A stretch of 64,000 nucleotides of DNA from Hyphomicrobiales bacterium (GTDB taxonomy: Bacteria; Pseudomonadota; Alphaproteobacteria; Rhizobiales; Rhizobiaceae): NCBI GenBank assembly GCA_900465665.1, contig UBJO01000003.1, positions 16,039 to 80,038 of the forward strand, read 5' to 3'. The position numbers were made by a program, and so were the translations under genes. The notes beneath the pieces were generated by a model. The model made no database searches. It worked only from the letters and a program-made list of their open reading frames with translations, and was not told the origin of the DNA. This document shows, piece after piece, positions 9,062 through 19,647 of this stretch. Within the stretch, counting starts at the first letter, position 1. Each line of letters begins with the position of its first letter.

Positions 9062-9394
9062 TGCGGGTCTCCTGTAGGAATTGGGAAAAATATCCTAGTT
9101 CAGTCTCGGGAGACGGGGACGAGCTGTTGGCGCAAGTTCTTTTGCGGTCGAGCCGCGCAAAGCGTGGTTACCTTCATGTTGTCTTAAGTAATTATCTTGA
9201 GATTACAGTTTCCTTGTTCCATGATGATTCCGGCCGGAAGGTTTTCTGTGTCCGACGTCATGTCGATCGATGCAGATCGCTTCCGTAGAGAACATGTTTC
9301 CTGGTCATCGATCGCGTTTTGCGGCCGCTAGACTTGATTTCACAATAGTACGCCGCCTGTGTGCGCTCGCCGTGGGCCTGATTGGGAAGATTGC
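9062..9394. other. Gene-free divergent intergenic region
   Basis: 333 bases between the SGNH gene (leftward) and the GNAT gene (rightward), clearly more AT-rich than the flanks around 9170-9310. An imperfect inverted repeat, GTAAT 9188-9192 and ATTAC 9202-9206, could be an operator. It probably holds both promoters; no ORF in it has a credible start and composition. Confidence 0.5.
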
Positions 9395-10240
9395 ATGAAT
9401 TCGGAGTTTGCCGTTCGCCCCATGCGGCCCGGTGAGTTGGAGCTAGTGCTCGAATGGGCGCGCCAGGAGGGGTGGAATCCAGGTCTCGACGATTCGCTTC
9501 CATTTCATGACGCGGATCCATCGGGGTTTTTCGTCGGCGCGGTCGGCGAAGTCCCCGTCGGCTCGATATCCGTCGTCAAATATGGCGATGACCTGGCCTT
9601 TCTCGGGCTCTACATGGTTCACCCGGAATTTCGCGGCAAGGGTTACGGCAGGGCGATCTGGGATGCCGGCATCGCATCGGCGAATGGCCGCAGCATCGGG
9701 CTCGATGGCGTCGTCGCCCAGCAGGAGAATTACCGCAAGGCTGGCTTCGAGGAGGCTTACAAGACGGTTCGCTATGGCGGCGTGATCGGCTCTTTGCCAT
9801 CGTCGTCTCTGACCGCCACGCCCGTGACCGACAAGCTGGACGGGCTGGTGCGCTATGATGCCAGCGTGTTTTCAGCGCAGCGCCCGGCCTTCGTGACCTC
9901 GTGGTGCACCAACCGCAAGCATCGGCGCACGGCCGTCGTGCGCAAGAGCGGCAAGATCCGTGGCTATGGCACGATCCGCCGCTGTTATGACGGATACAAG
10001 ATCGGGCCGCTGTTTGCCGCCGATGCGGATAGCGCCGCGGCACTGCTTTCCACGCTCGGGCAGGAGGCGAAGGGCGCACGGGTGTTCATCGATATCCCCT
10101 CTGACAATCGCGAAGCCGTGGCGCTTGCCGTCGGCATGGGGCTGGAGCCGGTGTTCGAGACATCTCGCATGTATCGCGGCGCCGTTCCCACGGTTCCGCT
10201 GAAGAATGTCTTCGGCGTCACCACATTGGAACTGGGCTAG
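9395..10240 (+). CDS. GNAT-family N-acetyltransferase with second Acetyltransf_18-like domain
   Basis: 281 residues. The N-terminal GNAT domain shows the fold signature LGLYMVHPEFRGKGYGRAIW (acetyl-CoA loop R/Q-x-x-G-x-G/A near 82-88). The C-terminal half (about 150-281) resembles the Acetyltransf_18 domain that follows some GNAT domains. Substrate unknown. Start ATG 9395 has GGGAAGA about 5 bases upstream. It is a single gene; the next gene converges on it, with one base between the two stop codons. Confidence 0.8.
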   Translation: MNSEFAVRPMRPGELELVLEWARQEGWNPGLDDSLPFHDADPSGFFVGAVGEVPVGSISVVKYGDDLAFLGLYMVHPEFRGKGYGRAIWDAGIASANGRSIGLDGVVAQQENYRKAGFEEAYKTVRYGGVIGSLPSSSLTATPVTDKLDGLVRYDASVFSAQRPAFVTSWCTNRKHRRTAVVRKSGKIRGYGTIRRCYDGYKIGPLFAADADSAAALLSTLGQEAKGARVFIDIPSDNREAVALAVGMGLEPVFETSRMYRGAVPTVPLKNVFGVTTLELG

Positions 10241-11152
10241 CTAGCCCGCGTCCGACGTCGCAGGGGCCACTCGATTGGGACGGCCCTTTTCGGCGATGGC
10301 GATGCCGCCGAGCGTCAAGACCAGTGCCACGATGTGGAACGTCTGCAGCGTTTCGCCGAGTAGCGCGACCGAAAACAGGGTGCCGAAGACGGGCACGAGA
10401 TTGATGAAGAGCGCTGCGCGGTTGGCGCCGATCCACTCGACGCCCTTGATATAAAAGACCTGCGCCATCAGCGAGGCGAAGATTGCCGTGTAGATGGTGA
10501 TGAGCCATCCGGTCGCGTCGGGAGCCTGTGCCGCACCCTTCGATGCCTCCCAGGCGAGAAGCGGCAGCGCGCTCAGCATGGCGCCGAGCGCGGGCACGGC
10601 CATCAGCGTGCGCCAGTCGAGCGGCGGCTTCCATCGCAGGAAGATGGTGTAGACCGAGTAGGCGGCGACCGCGACCAGCATCAGGCCGTCGCCGGTGTTG
10701 AGGCCGAGCTCCAAAAGCGTGGTCAGGCTGCCGTGGGCGGCCGTGAGTGCCACGCCGATCAAGGTCATCGCGAAACCCAGGATCTGGGCCAGAGACACGC
10801 CGGTGCGGAAGAATAGGAAGTTGAGCAGGAATATCAGCATCGGGATGCCTGCCTGCTCGATTGCGACATTGATGGCGGTCGTATATTTTACCGCGGAATA
10901 GAGCATGGCATTGAAGAGCGTGTAGCCGACGATGCCGTAGAAGAAGAGCAGAGGGAGGTTTTTGCGCACGACCGGCCAGTCGCGCTTCAGCTGCGGCACG
11001 GATATGGCGGCAATGATCGCCGTTGCGACGAACCAGCGCAGCGATGTCAGCATCATCGGGCTGACGTGACCGAGCGCCAGTTTTCCAGCAACGGTATTGC
11101 CACCCCAGCACATCGCGGCAACGACAAGGCATATGTAGGCGGCAAACTGCAC
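10241..11152 (-). CDS. EamA/DMT-family transporter
   Basis: 303-residue membrane protein with ten hydrophobic helices arranged as two EamA repeats (GGNTVAGKLALGHVSP in the first and a second repeat after about residue 150, with the GVEWIGANRAALFINLVPVFG segment). Members export amino acids or other metabolites; the substrate is not predictable. It is divergent from purA with about 200 bases between them and converges on the GNAT gene. Confidence 0.85.
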   Translation of the reverse strand: MQFAAYICLVVAAMCWGGNTVAGKLALGHVSPMMLTSLRWFVATAIIAAISVPQLKRDWPVVRKNLPLLFFYGIVGYTLFNAMLYSAVKYTTAINVAIEQAGIPMLIFLLNFLFFRTGVSLAQILGFAMTLIGVALTAAHGSLTTLLELGLNTGDGLMLVAVAAYSVYTIFLRWKPPLDWRTLMAVPALGAMLSALPLLAWEASKGAAQAPDATGWLITIYTAIFASLMAQVFYIKGVEWIGANRAALFINLVPVFGTLFSVALLGETLQTFHIVALVLTLGGIAIAEKGRPNRVAPATSDAG

Positions 11153-11351
11153 GGCCGATTCTCTCCCGGTCGGCTGCGCGGGCGCAGAACTTCCTCCGAC
11201 GATGGCGGCAAATAGCCTGCCAATAGCTGATTTGTCACGTAAAAAGCCAATTCAGACGGCAATACAGGGTCGCTTTCCCAAAAACAAAGCCTTATAGATG
11301 CGCGGGTTTGAGCAGGGAGCGGTTAAATCCGCCTTTAACAGGAAGACGTGA

Positions 11352-12647
<1,296 letters not shown>

Positions 12648-12665
12648 GGTTTTATATGATTATTT

Positions 12666-12690
12666 GTGTGGTTCGCGCGGCGAACCACAC
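12666..12690 (+). terminator. Hairpin downstream of purA
   Basis: Perfect 10-bp arms GTGTGGTTCG (12666-12675) and CGAACCACAC (12681-12690) with a 5-base loop, 18 bases after the purA stop. Only a weak T tract (TCTT) follows, so it may be a partial terminator or RNA-stability element between purA and the next gene. Confidence 0.6.
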
Positions 12691-12707
12691 TCTTAGAGAA
12701 AGTACGT

Positions 12708-15188
12708 ATGGCGGATTTTATCGCAGTTATCCGGCGGGCGGTTGACGGCCTGACCGACAACACTCCCGATATGCGGGTGAAGGTTTACGAGCGTGCTCGC
12801 GGTGCCGTACAGCGGCAGCTCGAGAACATGAAGCCGCGTCCGCCCGAGGCCATGCTGCAGCGCCAGCTGGAAAAGCTCGAAGCCGCCATTCGTGAAGTCG
12901 AAGCCGAGCATGCCGATGCGCTGCCGGCCGAGGATCAGGCCGCTGTCGAGCCGGTGACGGAAGCGCCGCCGGAGCCCGAAGCCGCGCCCGAGGTTGCCGC
13001 AGTACCCGAGTCAGTCGCCGAACAGGCCGAAGAGGCACCGGAAGCCGAACCAGCTTACGAGCACCCGGCCTACGAGGCGCCCGCGCAGGAGCCCGCTTAC
13101 GAGGAACCGGCTTACGAAGCGCCCGTCGAGCCCGAGGCTCCGGTTGCTGACGAGCCTGTCGCGCATGAGGAACCGGTTTACGAAGAGCCGGCGCCGGTGC
13201 ATGCCGCCGAGGTTCACGAAGAGCCCGAAGTTCAGCCCGAGCCGGAAGTCTATCACGAGCCCACGCACTCGCATGGTGAGCCCGTGTTCGAGGAAGCGCC
13301 GCATGTGTCCGCCGCCTCCGAGCCGGAGCCGGTTGAGCCTTGGCAGATGCCGGTCGAGGACCAGTATGAGGCCGCGCGCGAGACGCATGGCCATGATTTC
13401 GCGGCAGCGCCCGACGTTGAGCCCTATGCCGAGCCTGTCATCGACGACGCGCCGCGGGCGCAGCCGGTCGCGCGCGATTTCGACCTGAGCAACCGTCTCG
13501 TCGAGCCGGTTCCTGTTTTCGAGCCGCCGCATCAGTTCGTCGAGCAGACGCAGGACGATCCCATTCATGCCGACGCTGCCGGTCATTTCGATCCGGTTTG
13601 GAACGAGCCGGCTGAGGAAGTGCCGGAACCGTCCACGAAGACGGTTGAGCCGACGGATTGGGCGCTCGAAGAGCTGCGCCAGTTCTCCGAGACCTCGCAT
13701 GCAGCACCTGCCGCCAACGATGCGGCGCGCGCCTTCGACGAGGTGGTTTCGAGCATCGACTACGCTGCGGCGCCGGTGCCGGTGCCGGTGCCGGCTGCAC
13801 CGGCCAAGATGCCGGCTGCCAATGAGAGCTTCTCTTGGGAAGCCGCTGCCTTCGACGATCTGCCGCCGATCGACAACGACAAGAAGACACCGGCTGCCAC
13901 ATCCTACGAGGATGTCGATCTCTTCTCCGAAATTCACGGTGGGCCGACGCCGAAAAACGAGCCTCTCGCCGGCGACGACTGGCAGGAAGCGACCCGGCTT
14001 CGCGGTTACGACAATCGCGGCGTGGTTGCCGAGGATGACGATGGCCTGTCGCTTGGAAACAGCGACGACGACATCGCCTCGAAGTTCCAGGGCAAGAATT
14101 TCCGCATGGAGCCGAAGCGCCGCCGTTTCGGCATCGGTTCCATCATCGCGCTTCTGATCGCCTTGGGCGTTGTCGGCGGCGGCGGTTATGCCGCCTATAC
14201 GCACCAGGCTGCCCTAACCGAAATGGTCAAGGGCCTGGTCAGTGCAGCACCGTCGCAGACCGCGCAGACGCCGCCTGTTGCAGGCACGACAGCGCCTGCG
14301 GACCAGACGAGCGATGCCAAGCCGGCTGCTGCTACGCCTGATGCTACGCAGAGCGGTGCGGCTTCCGCCGACGGTTCGGCCGCCGGCAACAAGTTCACGC
14401 AGCGGCTGATGGCCGATGGCACCGAGGTCGATAGCGGCCCGGCCGCCGCACCAAGCACGCAGGTCGCCGAAGGCAAGTCCGTCGCCGAGCAGAATGTCGC
14501 TTCCGCCGACCCGGTCGCACCGGCTGCCGCAGGCACGACACCGCCGGCCGCCGCTTCCGGCACAGCCACACCTGCTGCCGCAGCGTCCGCGACGCCGCCC
14601 GCTGCCGGCCAGACTGCGCCTGCCGGTTCCAGCGAGAAGATGTTCCTCTATGAGGAGCGCATCGGCCAGAGCTCGCCGACGGCGATCCAGGGTTCGATCG
14701 TTTGGAGCCTGCACCATGAGGCCGGCGCCGATGGCAAGCAGGAAGCTTCCGTGCAGGGCACGCTGACGGTGCCCGAGCGGAACCTCACGGCGCAGATCAA
14801 CTTCAAGCGCAATTCCGATCCTTCGCTTCCGGCCAGCCACATCGTCGAGATGGTGTTCTCGCTGCCGGCGAATTTCGAAGGTGGCGCGATCGACAGCGTT
14901 CAGCGCATTTCGATGAAGCGGACCGAGCAGGATCGTGGCGATCCGCTTGTCGCGGTGCCGGCGAAGATCACCGATGACTTCCACATGATCGCGCTCAACG
15001 ACTACCCGGATGCCCGCAAGGCCAACCTCGACCTTCTGTCGACGCGCGACTGGATCGATATCCCGATCACCTATCGCAACGGCCGCCGCGCGCTTCTGAC
15101 CATGCAGAAAGGCCAGACCGGCGTCGAAGCCTTCAACGCCGCGATCCGCGAATGGAACGCAGCCGGCGACGTCTCGACCAGCCAGTAA
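12708..15188 (+). CDS. Large acidic, proline-rich single-pass membrane protein of unknown function
   Basis: 826 residues. Start ATG 12708. An N-terminal helical domain (1-65, ending in coiled-coil-like QRQLEKLEAAIREVEAEH) is followed by a long low-complexity region (about 80-380) rich in Glu, Pro, Ala and Tyr with repeated EPAYE/YEAP units; then a conserved-looking stretch, a basic patch PKRRRF and one membrane helix at about 474-499. The C-terminal half would be periplasmic: a Thr/Ala/Pro-rich linker, then a folded domain from about 640 (SSEKMFLYEERIG onward). Similar proteins are found after purA in rhizobia; no function is recognised. The topology suggests a cytoplasmic scaffold joined to a periplasmic domain. 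Confidence 0.8.
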   Translation: MADFIAVIRRAVDGLTDNTPDMRVKVYERARGAVQRQLENMKPRPPEAMLQRQLEKLEAAIREVEAEHADALPAEDQAAVEPVTEAPPEPEAAPEVAAVPESVAEQAEEAPEAEPAYEHPAYEAPAQEPAYEEPAYEAPVEPEAPVADEPVAHEEPVYEEPAPVHAAEVHEEPEVQPEPEVYHEPTHSHGEPVFEEAPHVSAASEPEPVEPWQMPVEDQYEAARETHGHDFAAAPDVEPYAEPVIDDAPRAQPVARDFDLSNRLVEPVPVFEPPHQFVEQTQDDPIHADAAGHFDPVWNEPAEEVPEPSTKTVEPTDWALEELRQFSETSHAAPAANDAARAFDEVVSSIDYAAAPVPVPVPAAPAKMPAANESFSWEAAAFDDLPPIDNDKKTPAATSYEDVDLFSEIHGGPTPKNEPLAGDDWQEATRLRGYDNRGVVAEDDDGLSLGNSDDDIASKFQGKNFRMEPKRRRFGIGSIIALLIALGVVGGGGYAAYTHQAALTEMVKGLVSAAPSQTAQTPPVAGTTAPADQTSDAKPAAATPDATQSGAASADGSAAGNKFTQRLMADGTEVDSGPAAAPSTQVAEGKSVAEQNVASADPVAPAAAGTTPPAAASGTATPAAAASATPPAAGQTAPAGSSEKMFLYEERIGQSSPTAIQGSIVWSLHHEAGADGKQEASVQGTLTVPERNLTAQINFKRNSDPSLPASHIVEMVFSLPANFEGGAIDSVQRISMKRTEQDRGDPLVAVPAKITDDFHMIALNDYPDARKANLDLLSTRDWIDIPITYRNGRRALLTMQKGQTGVEAFNAAIREWNAAGDVSTSQ

Positions 15189-15214
15189 GGCTAGTCGTTC
15201 GGACTGAACAGACA

Positions 15215-15243
15215 AAGGGCAGGTCGCGAGACTTGCCCTTTTT
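15215..15243 (+). terminator. Rho-independent terminator
   Basis: Arms AAGGGCAGGTC (15215-15225) and GACTTGCCCTT (15230-15240) with one G-T pair and a GCGA loop, followed by TTT. It closes the transcript of the acidic membrane protein before ubiA. Confidence 0.8.
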
Positions 15244-15296
15244 GACGAGATCGGCCCCTTCGTTGCCGGGCTTTCCGGATTTGGAGTTTGGAAAAG

Positions 15297-16211
15297 ATGA
15301 CCGCTGCAAGCCACCCGGATTTGAGCGATATCAACCTCGACGACTGGGTGGAGCGCAGGCTTCCCAGAGCATGGAGACCCTACACGCGCCTGGCGCGGCT
15401 GGATCGTCCCGTCGGGATATGGCTCACGCTTTTCCCGTGCTGGGCGGCACTCATTCAGGCGTCGCACGGTTTCCCCGATATTCGGGAGCTCGTGATATTC
15501 TCTCTCGGCGCCCTGCTGATGAGAAGCGCCGGGTCCACCGTCAATGATATCGCCGATCGCAAGTTTGACGGCCATGTCGAGCGAACGCGCTTCCGGCCCT
15601 TGGCGAATGGCCAGATTGGTATCCCGCAGGCACTGAGCTTTCTGGCGGTTCAGTTTGCACTGGCGGCCTCGCTGCTGTTCTTCCTTTCGCCCTACACAAA
15701 GCTGGTCGCGATCTGTGTCGTTCCACTCGTCATCATCTATCCACTCTGCAAGCGCTTCACGCACTGGCCACAAGCCGTTCTCGGCGCGGCATTCAACTGG
15801 GGCATGCTGATGGCTTGGGCCGAGGTCGCCGGGCACATCCCGCTTGGGGCCATCCTGATGTGGGGCGGGGCGATTGCATGGCAGATCGGCTACGACACGG
15901 TCTATGCCTATGTCGACGTCAAGGATGACACCCGGCTTGGGCTGAAATCAACGGCGATCCTGTTTGGCCGGCATGGCAAGGCAATCATTGGCGTCTTCTA
16001 CGGCCTGGCCGTTGGCGCATGGGCACTTGGCGGATGGCTGCTTGGGATGTCGCTGCCTTATATGCTCGGAATTCTGGTGATTGCCGCCCACCTTGCGTGG
16101 CAGACCGGGCGGATCGACCTTGTTCGCCCGGAGGTGAACTATCGGCTGTTCCTGGCGAATATCCTGACGGGCTTGCTGCTGGCGGGCGCGACAGTGCTCG
16201 GAACCCTGTAA
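15297..16211 (+). CDS. ubiA: 4-hydroxybenzoate polyprenyltransferase
   Basis: 304-residue integral membrane prenyltransferase that joins the polyprenyl chain to 4-hydroxybenzoate in ubiquinone synthesis. The two aspartate-rich motifs are present: NDIADRKFD near 84-92 and DVKDDTRLGLKST near 204-216. RLDRPVGIWL in the N-terminal part is typical of UbiA. Start ATG 15297 has GGAG 10 bases upstream; a TTG three codons earlier sits too close to that site. The gene is flanked by terminators on both sides, so it is probably monocistronic. Confidence 0.95.
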   Translation: MTAASHPDLSDINLDDWVERRLPRAWRPYTRLARLDRPVGIWLTLFPCWAALIQASHGFPDIRELVIFSLGALLMRSAGSTVNDIADRKFDGHVERTRFRPLANGQIGIPQALSFLAVQFALAASLLFFLSPYTKLVAICVVPLVIIYPLCKRFTHWPQAVLGAAFNWGMLMAWAEVAGHIPLGAILMWGGAIAWQIGYDTVYAYVDVKDDTRLGLKSTAILFGRHGKAIIGVFYGLAVGAWALGGWLLGMSLPYMLGILVIAAHLAWQTGRIDLVRPEVNYRLFLANILTGLLLAGATVLGTL

Positions 16212-16215
16212 ACGA

Positions 16216-16250
16216 AAAGGGCGGGTCGTGAGACCCGCCCTTTGTCTTTT
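16216..16250. terminator. Bidirectional terminator between ubiA and rpoH
   Basis: Perfect 12-bp arms AAAGGGCGGGTC (16216-16227) and GACCCGCCCTTT (16232-16243), GTGA loop, with a T-rich run to 16250 on the plus strand and A-rich sequence on the other side, so it can end both convergent transcripts. Confidence 0.9.
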
Positions 16251-16264
16251 GGGGATTGGTTCGC

Positions 16265-17173
16265 TTACGCCGTGGCTTCGACGACGCGGACGGCCTTGGC
16301 GCGGTCGAGCGCGTCCTTGCGGACGGCGTCCTGGACCTTTTCGAAGGCGCGGACCTCGATCTGGCGCACGCGCTCGCGGCTGATGTCGAATTCGCTCGAC
16401 AGATCTTCCAGCGTCACCGGATCTTCGGAGAGGCGGCGTGCCTCGAAGATGCGGCGTTCGCGGTCGTTCAGAACGCTCATCGCCTTGGCCAGCATGCGCC
16501 GGCGGGTGTCGAGTTCGTCCTGCTCGATCAGCACGTCTTCCTGGCTGTCATGATCGTCGACGAGCCAATCCTGCCACTGGCCGCTGTCGCCTTCCGACGC
16601 CTTGATCGGCGCGTTGAGCGAAGCGTCGCCGGACAGGCGGCGGTTCATCGAGATCACTTCTTCCTCGGAGACGCGCAGCTTGGTTGCGATCTCGGCCACG
16701 TGTTCCGGCTTCAGGTCACCTTCGTCGATGGCCTGGATACGGCCCTTCAGGCGACGCAGATTGAAGAACAGACGCTTCTGGTTGGCGGTGGTGCCCATCT
16801 TCACGAGCGACCAGGACCGCAGGATATATTCCTGGATCGAGGCCTTGATCCACCACATGGCATAGGTTGCCAGCCGGAAACCGCGTTCCGGGTCGAACTT
16901 CTTGACGGCCTGCATCAGGCCGACATTGCCTTCCGACACGACTTCGCCGATCGGCAGGCCGTAGCCGCGATAACCCATGGCGATCTTCGCAACAAGACGC
17001 AGGTGGCTGGTGACGAGACGATGCGCAGCCTCGCGGTCGCCGTGTTCGGAATACCGCTTTGCCAGCATGTATTCTTCCTGCGGCTCCAACATCGGGAACT
17101 TGCGGATTTCGTCGAGATAACGGTTGAGACCGGCTTCGCCGGCGGTAATGGACGGCAAACTGCTTCGGGCCAT
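16265..17173 (-). CDS. rpoH: RNA polymerase sigma-32 (heat shock) factor
   Basis: 302 residues. Region 2 contains LVTSHLRLVAKIAMGYRGYG and RLATYAMWWIKASIQEYIL (core binding and -10 recognition); the RpoH box QKRLFFNLR follows, which separates it from RpoD/RpoS; region 4 ends with LSSEFDISRERVRQIEVRAF. It directs transcription of chaperone and protease genes. Many rhizobia carry two rpoH genes; which copy this is cannot be decided here. AGGAGG-like sequence precedes the ATG. It lies 160 bases after rluD on the same strand, with TTGACA-like sequence in between on the minus strand. Confidence 0.97.
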   Translation of the reverse strand: MARSSLPSITAGEAGLNRYLDEIRKFPMLEPQEEYMLAKRYSEHGDREAAHRLVTSHLRLVAKIAMGYRGYGLPIGEVVSEGNVGLMQAVKKFDPERGFRLATYAMWWIKASIQEYILRSWSLVKMGTTANQKRLFFNLRRLKGRIQAIDEGDLKPEHVAEIATKLRVSEEEVISMNRRLSGDASLNAPIKASEGDSGQWQDWLVDDHDSQEDVLIEQDELDTRRRMLAKAMSVLNDRERRIFEARRLSEDPVTLEDLSSEFDISRERVRQIEVRAFEKVQDAVRKDALDRAKAVRVVEATA

Positions 17174-17335
17174 TCTTGCACCCTCCTATCTGAATTCCGA
17201 TCCCCGCTTGGACGCGTCCCTGCGTCTTGAAGGCGAACCGGGAACGTGCGGCTTTGTCAAAGCCCGCACGAAGTCAGTGTAGAGATAAGTGTGGCGAAAC
17301 CGTAGTTCAAGGCTCAGGCTCGGTTCACGATGCCG

Positions 17336-18370
17336 TTACAGTTCGGCATTGCGCAAGGCGTCGACCAGCGCCACCATATCATCGGGCAGGGGAACCTCGA
17401 AGCGCATGAGTTCGCCGCTGCGCGGGTGCTCGAACTGCAGCATGTAGGCATGCAGCGCCTGGCGGCCGAAGCTATTGACCGCCTTCTTGGCGGCATCCGG
17501 CAGGAGGTTGGCCTTGGTCTTGAAACCTGCGCCATAGACGGTGTCGCCGAGGAGCGGATGGCCGATATGGGCCATGTGGACGCGGATCTGGTGGGTGCGG
17601 CCGGTTTCCAGATGGCATTCGACCAGCGAGGCGAGCGACAGCGCATCCGGCGTCTCGTGGAAACGCTCGATCACTTCATAATGCGTGATGGCCTCGTCGG
17701 CATCCGCCGTGCCCGGACGCTTGACGGCGCGGCGCGTGCGGTCGCCGGTGTCGCGGCCGAGCGGCGCGTCGATGCTGCCGGTCAATGTGCGCGGGCGGCC
17801 CCAGACGACGGCCTGGTAGGCGCGCTCGATCGGCATGGTGCGGCCGTGGTCGGCGAACTGGGCCGAGAGGTGGCGGTGCGCGACGTCGTTCTTGGCGACG
17901 ACCATGACACCGGTCGTGTCCTTGTCGAGGCGGTGCACGATGCCAGGACGGCGCACGCCGCCGATACCCGACAGGCTGTCGCCGCAGTGATAGATCAGCG
18001 CGTTGACCAGCGTTCCCGTCCAGTTGCCGGCGGCCGGATGCACGACCATGCCCGATGGCTTGGAGATGACGATCAGGTCGTCGTCCTCGTAGAGAATGTC
18101 GAGCGGGATATTCTCGCCCTTCGGCGTCGGGTCCTCGGGCTCGGGCAGGTTGATCTCGAAGACGTCGCCGGGGCGGACCTTCTTCTGCGGATCGACAACG
18201 ACTGATCCCTTCGACGTGACCTGGCCTTCCTTGATCAGCACCTTGATGCGGCTGCGGGAGAATTCCTCGCCAAGCTGAGCCGTCATCCACGCATCAAGCC
18301 GGCCTTCGGCATGTTCATCCGCCGTCAGGACTTTCATATTGCCGGCTGCTTGTTTAAAGGGGTCGCTCAA
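17336..18370 (-). CDS. rluD: 23S rRNA pseudouridine synthase, RluD family
   Basis: 344 residues. An S4 RNA-binding domain (about 20-80, RLDAWMTAQL...SRSRIKVLIKEGQV) precedes the RluA-type catalytic domain with HRLDKDTTG (catalytic Asp near 147) and GRTHQIRVHMAHIGHPLLGD. Family members isomerise uridines in 23S rRNA. RluC/RluD paralogues are difficult to separate by eye, but the S4 domain and length fit RluD. It is divergent from a small membrane protein gene with only 43 bases between starts. Confidence 0.88.
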   Translation of the reverse strand: MSDPFKQAAGNMKVLTADEHAEGRLDAWMTAQLGEEFSRSRIKVLIKEGQVTSKGSVVVDPQKKVRPGDVFEINLPEPEDPTPKGENIPLDILYEDDDLIVISKPSGMVVHPAAGNWTGTLVNALIYHCGDSLSGIGGVRRPGIVHRLDKDTTGVMVVAKNDVAHRHLSAQFADHGRTMPIERAYQAVVWGRPRTLTGSIDAPLGRDTGDRTRRAVKRPGTADADEAITHYEVIERFHETPDALSLASLVECHLETGRTHQIRVHMAHIGHPLLGDTVYGAGFKTKANLLPDAAKKAVNSFGRQALHAYMLQFEHPRSGELMRFEVPLPDDMVALVDALRNAEL

Positions 18371-18413
18371 GACGCTTCTTCTCCGAAGTATTTTATAGAA
18401 TGGAACGCCATAT

Positions 18414-18800
18414 ATGACGAATGTCCAGCCAGAAGACGATCAGGAAGAAAAGCCCCTCGATCCGGCAATGGAAAATGTCCGACGCAAGATGATCCGCCTG
18501 CAGATCGTCTCCGGCTTCATCATGTTCGTGAGCCTTATGGCGGTCTTCGGCGCGGTTGTCTACAAGACGATGCGGGCGCCAGCGAAGGAGCCGGTCGCGA
18601 TTACATCAGCCGGAATTCCGTCGGATGCGCCGGTTTCCGTGACCGCAAACCTGCCCGCCGGCTTCGTTCTTCAGTCCTCTTCGCTTTCGGGCGGCCAGAT
18701 CATGTTCTTCGGCAAGACCGCCGAGGGCGTGGCCAAGGCGCTGGTGTTCGACATCAAGGCCGGAAGCATCATCGCTGACGTGACGGTCAACGGCGGCTGA
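18414..18800 (+). CDS. Small single-pass membrane protein (DUF6476-like)
   Basis: 128 residues: charged N-terminus, one membrane helix at about 31-53 (IVSGFIMFVSLMAVFGAVVY), then a predicted periplasmic domain of about 70 residues. It resembles short conserved alphaproteobacterial proteins found next to rluD (possibly DUF6476). The role is unknown. It ends five bases before the next start, so it is probably co-transcribed with the RNA methyltransferase. Confidence 0.7.
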   Translation: MTNVQPEDDQEEKPLDPAMENVRRKMIRLQIVSGFIMFVSLMAVFGAVVYKTMRAPAKEPVAITSAGIPSDAPVSVTANLPAGFVLQSSSLSGGQIMFFGKTAEGVAKALVFDIKAGSIIADVTVNGG

Positions 18801-18805
18801 GAACG

Positions 18806-19627
18806 ATGGCCCCTCGGCTGATTGCGATCGACAATGCCGACGACCCTGAGATCGCCGAGTTTCGCGACATTCGCGAACGCGATCTGACCGGGCGGCATAA
18901 CCGGTTTATCGCCGAGGGCACCGTCGTGCTGCGCATGTTGGCCGAGGCCCACCGGTCGGGCGGCGATTTCGCTGCCGAGAAGGTGCTTTTGCTGCGCAAC
19001 CGTGTCGAGGGCGTTGCCGATATTCTCGAGCGGCTGCCGGATGACGTTCCCGTCTACGTCGCGGAAGCGGATGTGCTCGACCGTATCGTCGGCTTCCATC
19101 TTCATCGCGGCGTGCTTGCGCTGGGGCGGCGGCAGCCACAGGGCGGCGCGTTGATCGATCGGTTGCCCGAGCGTTCGCTGGTGCTGGTCGGTTGCGGCAT
19201 TTCCAATCACGACAACGCCGGCTCGATGTTCCGCAATGCGGCCGCCTTCGATGCCGATGCGATCTTCCTGGACGAGACCTCGTGCGACCCGCTTTATCGG
19301 AAGGCGATGCGCGTTTCGGTCGGATCGGTGTTGAGCGTTCCCTACCAGCGCGGCGGTGACGCGGTGGACCTGCTCACGCAACTGGCCGAGCGGGATTTCG
19401 CCATCTGGACGCTGTCGCCGCGCGGCGAGGTCGATATCCGCTCCATTCCGGCCTCGGAGCGCATGGCGCTCGTCGTCGGCACGGAAGGCGAGGGGTTGCC
19501 GCAGGCGGTGCTGTCGCGCTTCCGCAGCGCGCGCATTCCGCAATCGCCGGGGCTCGACAGCCTCAACGTCGCGACCGCGACCGGCATCGCGCTGTTTGCC
19601 ATGTCTTCCACGGCCAAGCGTATCTGA
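18806..19627 (+). CDS. TrmH/SpoU-family RNA 2'-O-methyltransferase
   Basis: 273 residues. SpoU motifs are present: motif 1 NHDNAGSMFRNAAAF near 133-147, motif 2 LVVGTEGEGLPQAVL near 223-237 and motif 3 IPQSPGLDSLNVATATGIALF near 245. It uses S-adenosylmethionine to methylate ribose of rRNA or tRNA; the exact site is not predictable. It follows the small membrane protein gene closely and converges on the coiled-coil gene. Confidence 0.9.
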   Translation: MAPRLIAIDNADDPEIAEFRDIRERDLTGRHNRFIAEGTVVLRMLAEAHRSGGDFAAEKVLLLRNRVEGVADILERLPDDVPVYVAEADVLDRIVGFHLHRGVLALGRRQPQGGALIDRLPERSLVLVGCGISNHDNAGSMFRNAAAFDADAIFLDETSCDPLYRKAMRVSVGSVLSVPYQRGGDAVDLLTQLAERDFAIWTLSPRGEVDIRSIPASERMALVVGTEGEGLPQAVLSRFRSARIPQSPGLDSLNVATATGIALFAMSSTAKRI

Positions 19628-19647
19628 AAACTTTTGGCGACTTAGTC

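Noticed and set aside
9061..9288. Possible 75-residue gene in the SGNH-GNAT gap
   Set aside because: Starts on top of the SGNH start region and runs through AT-rich sequence with no coding signs.
13771..13800. Short tandem GGTGCC-like repeat (Pro-Val codons)
   Set aside because: Only about four units, in frame inside the proline-rich linker; ordinary for low-complexity protein sequence.
14214..15836. 540-codon minus-strand frame opposite the acidic membrane protein and ubiA
   Set aside because: It crosses a strong terminator and two genes on the other strand; composition is that of a shadow.
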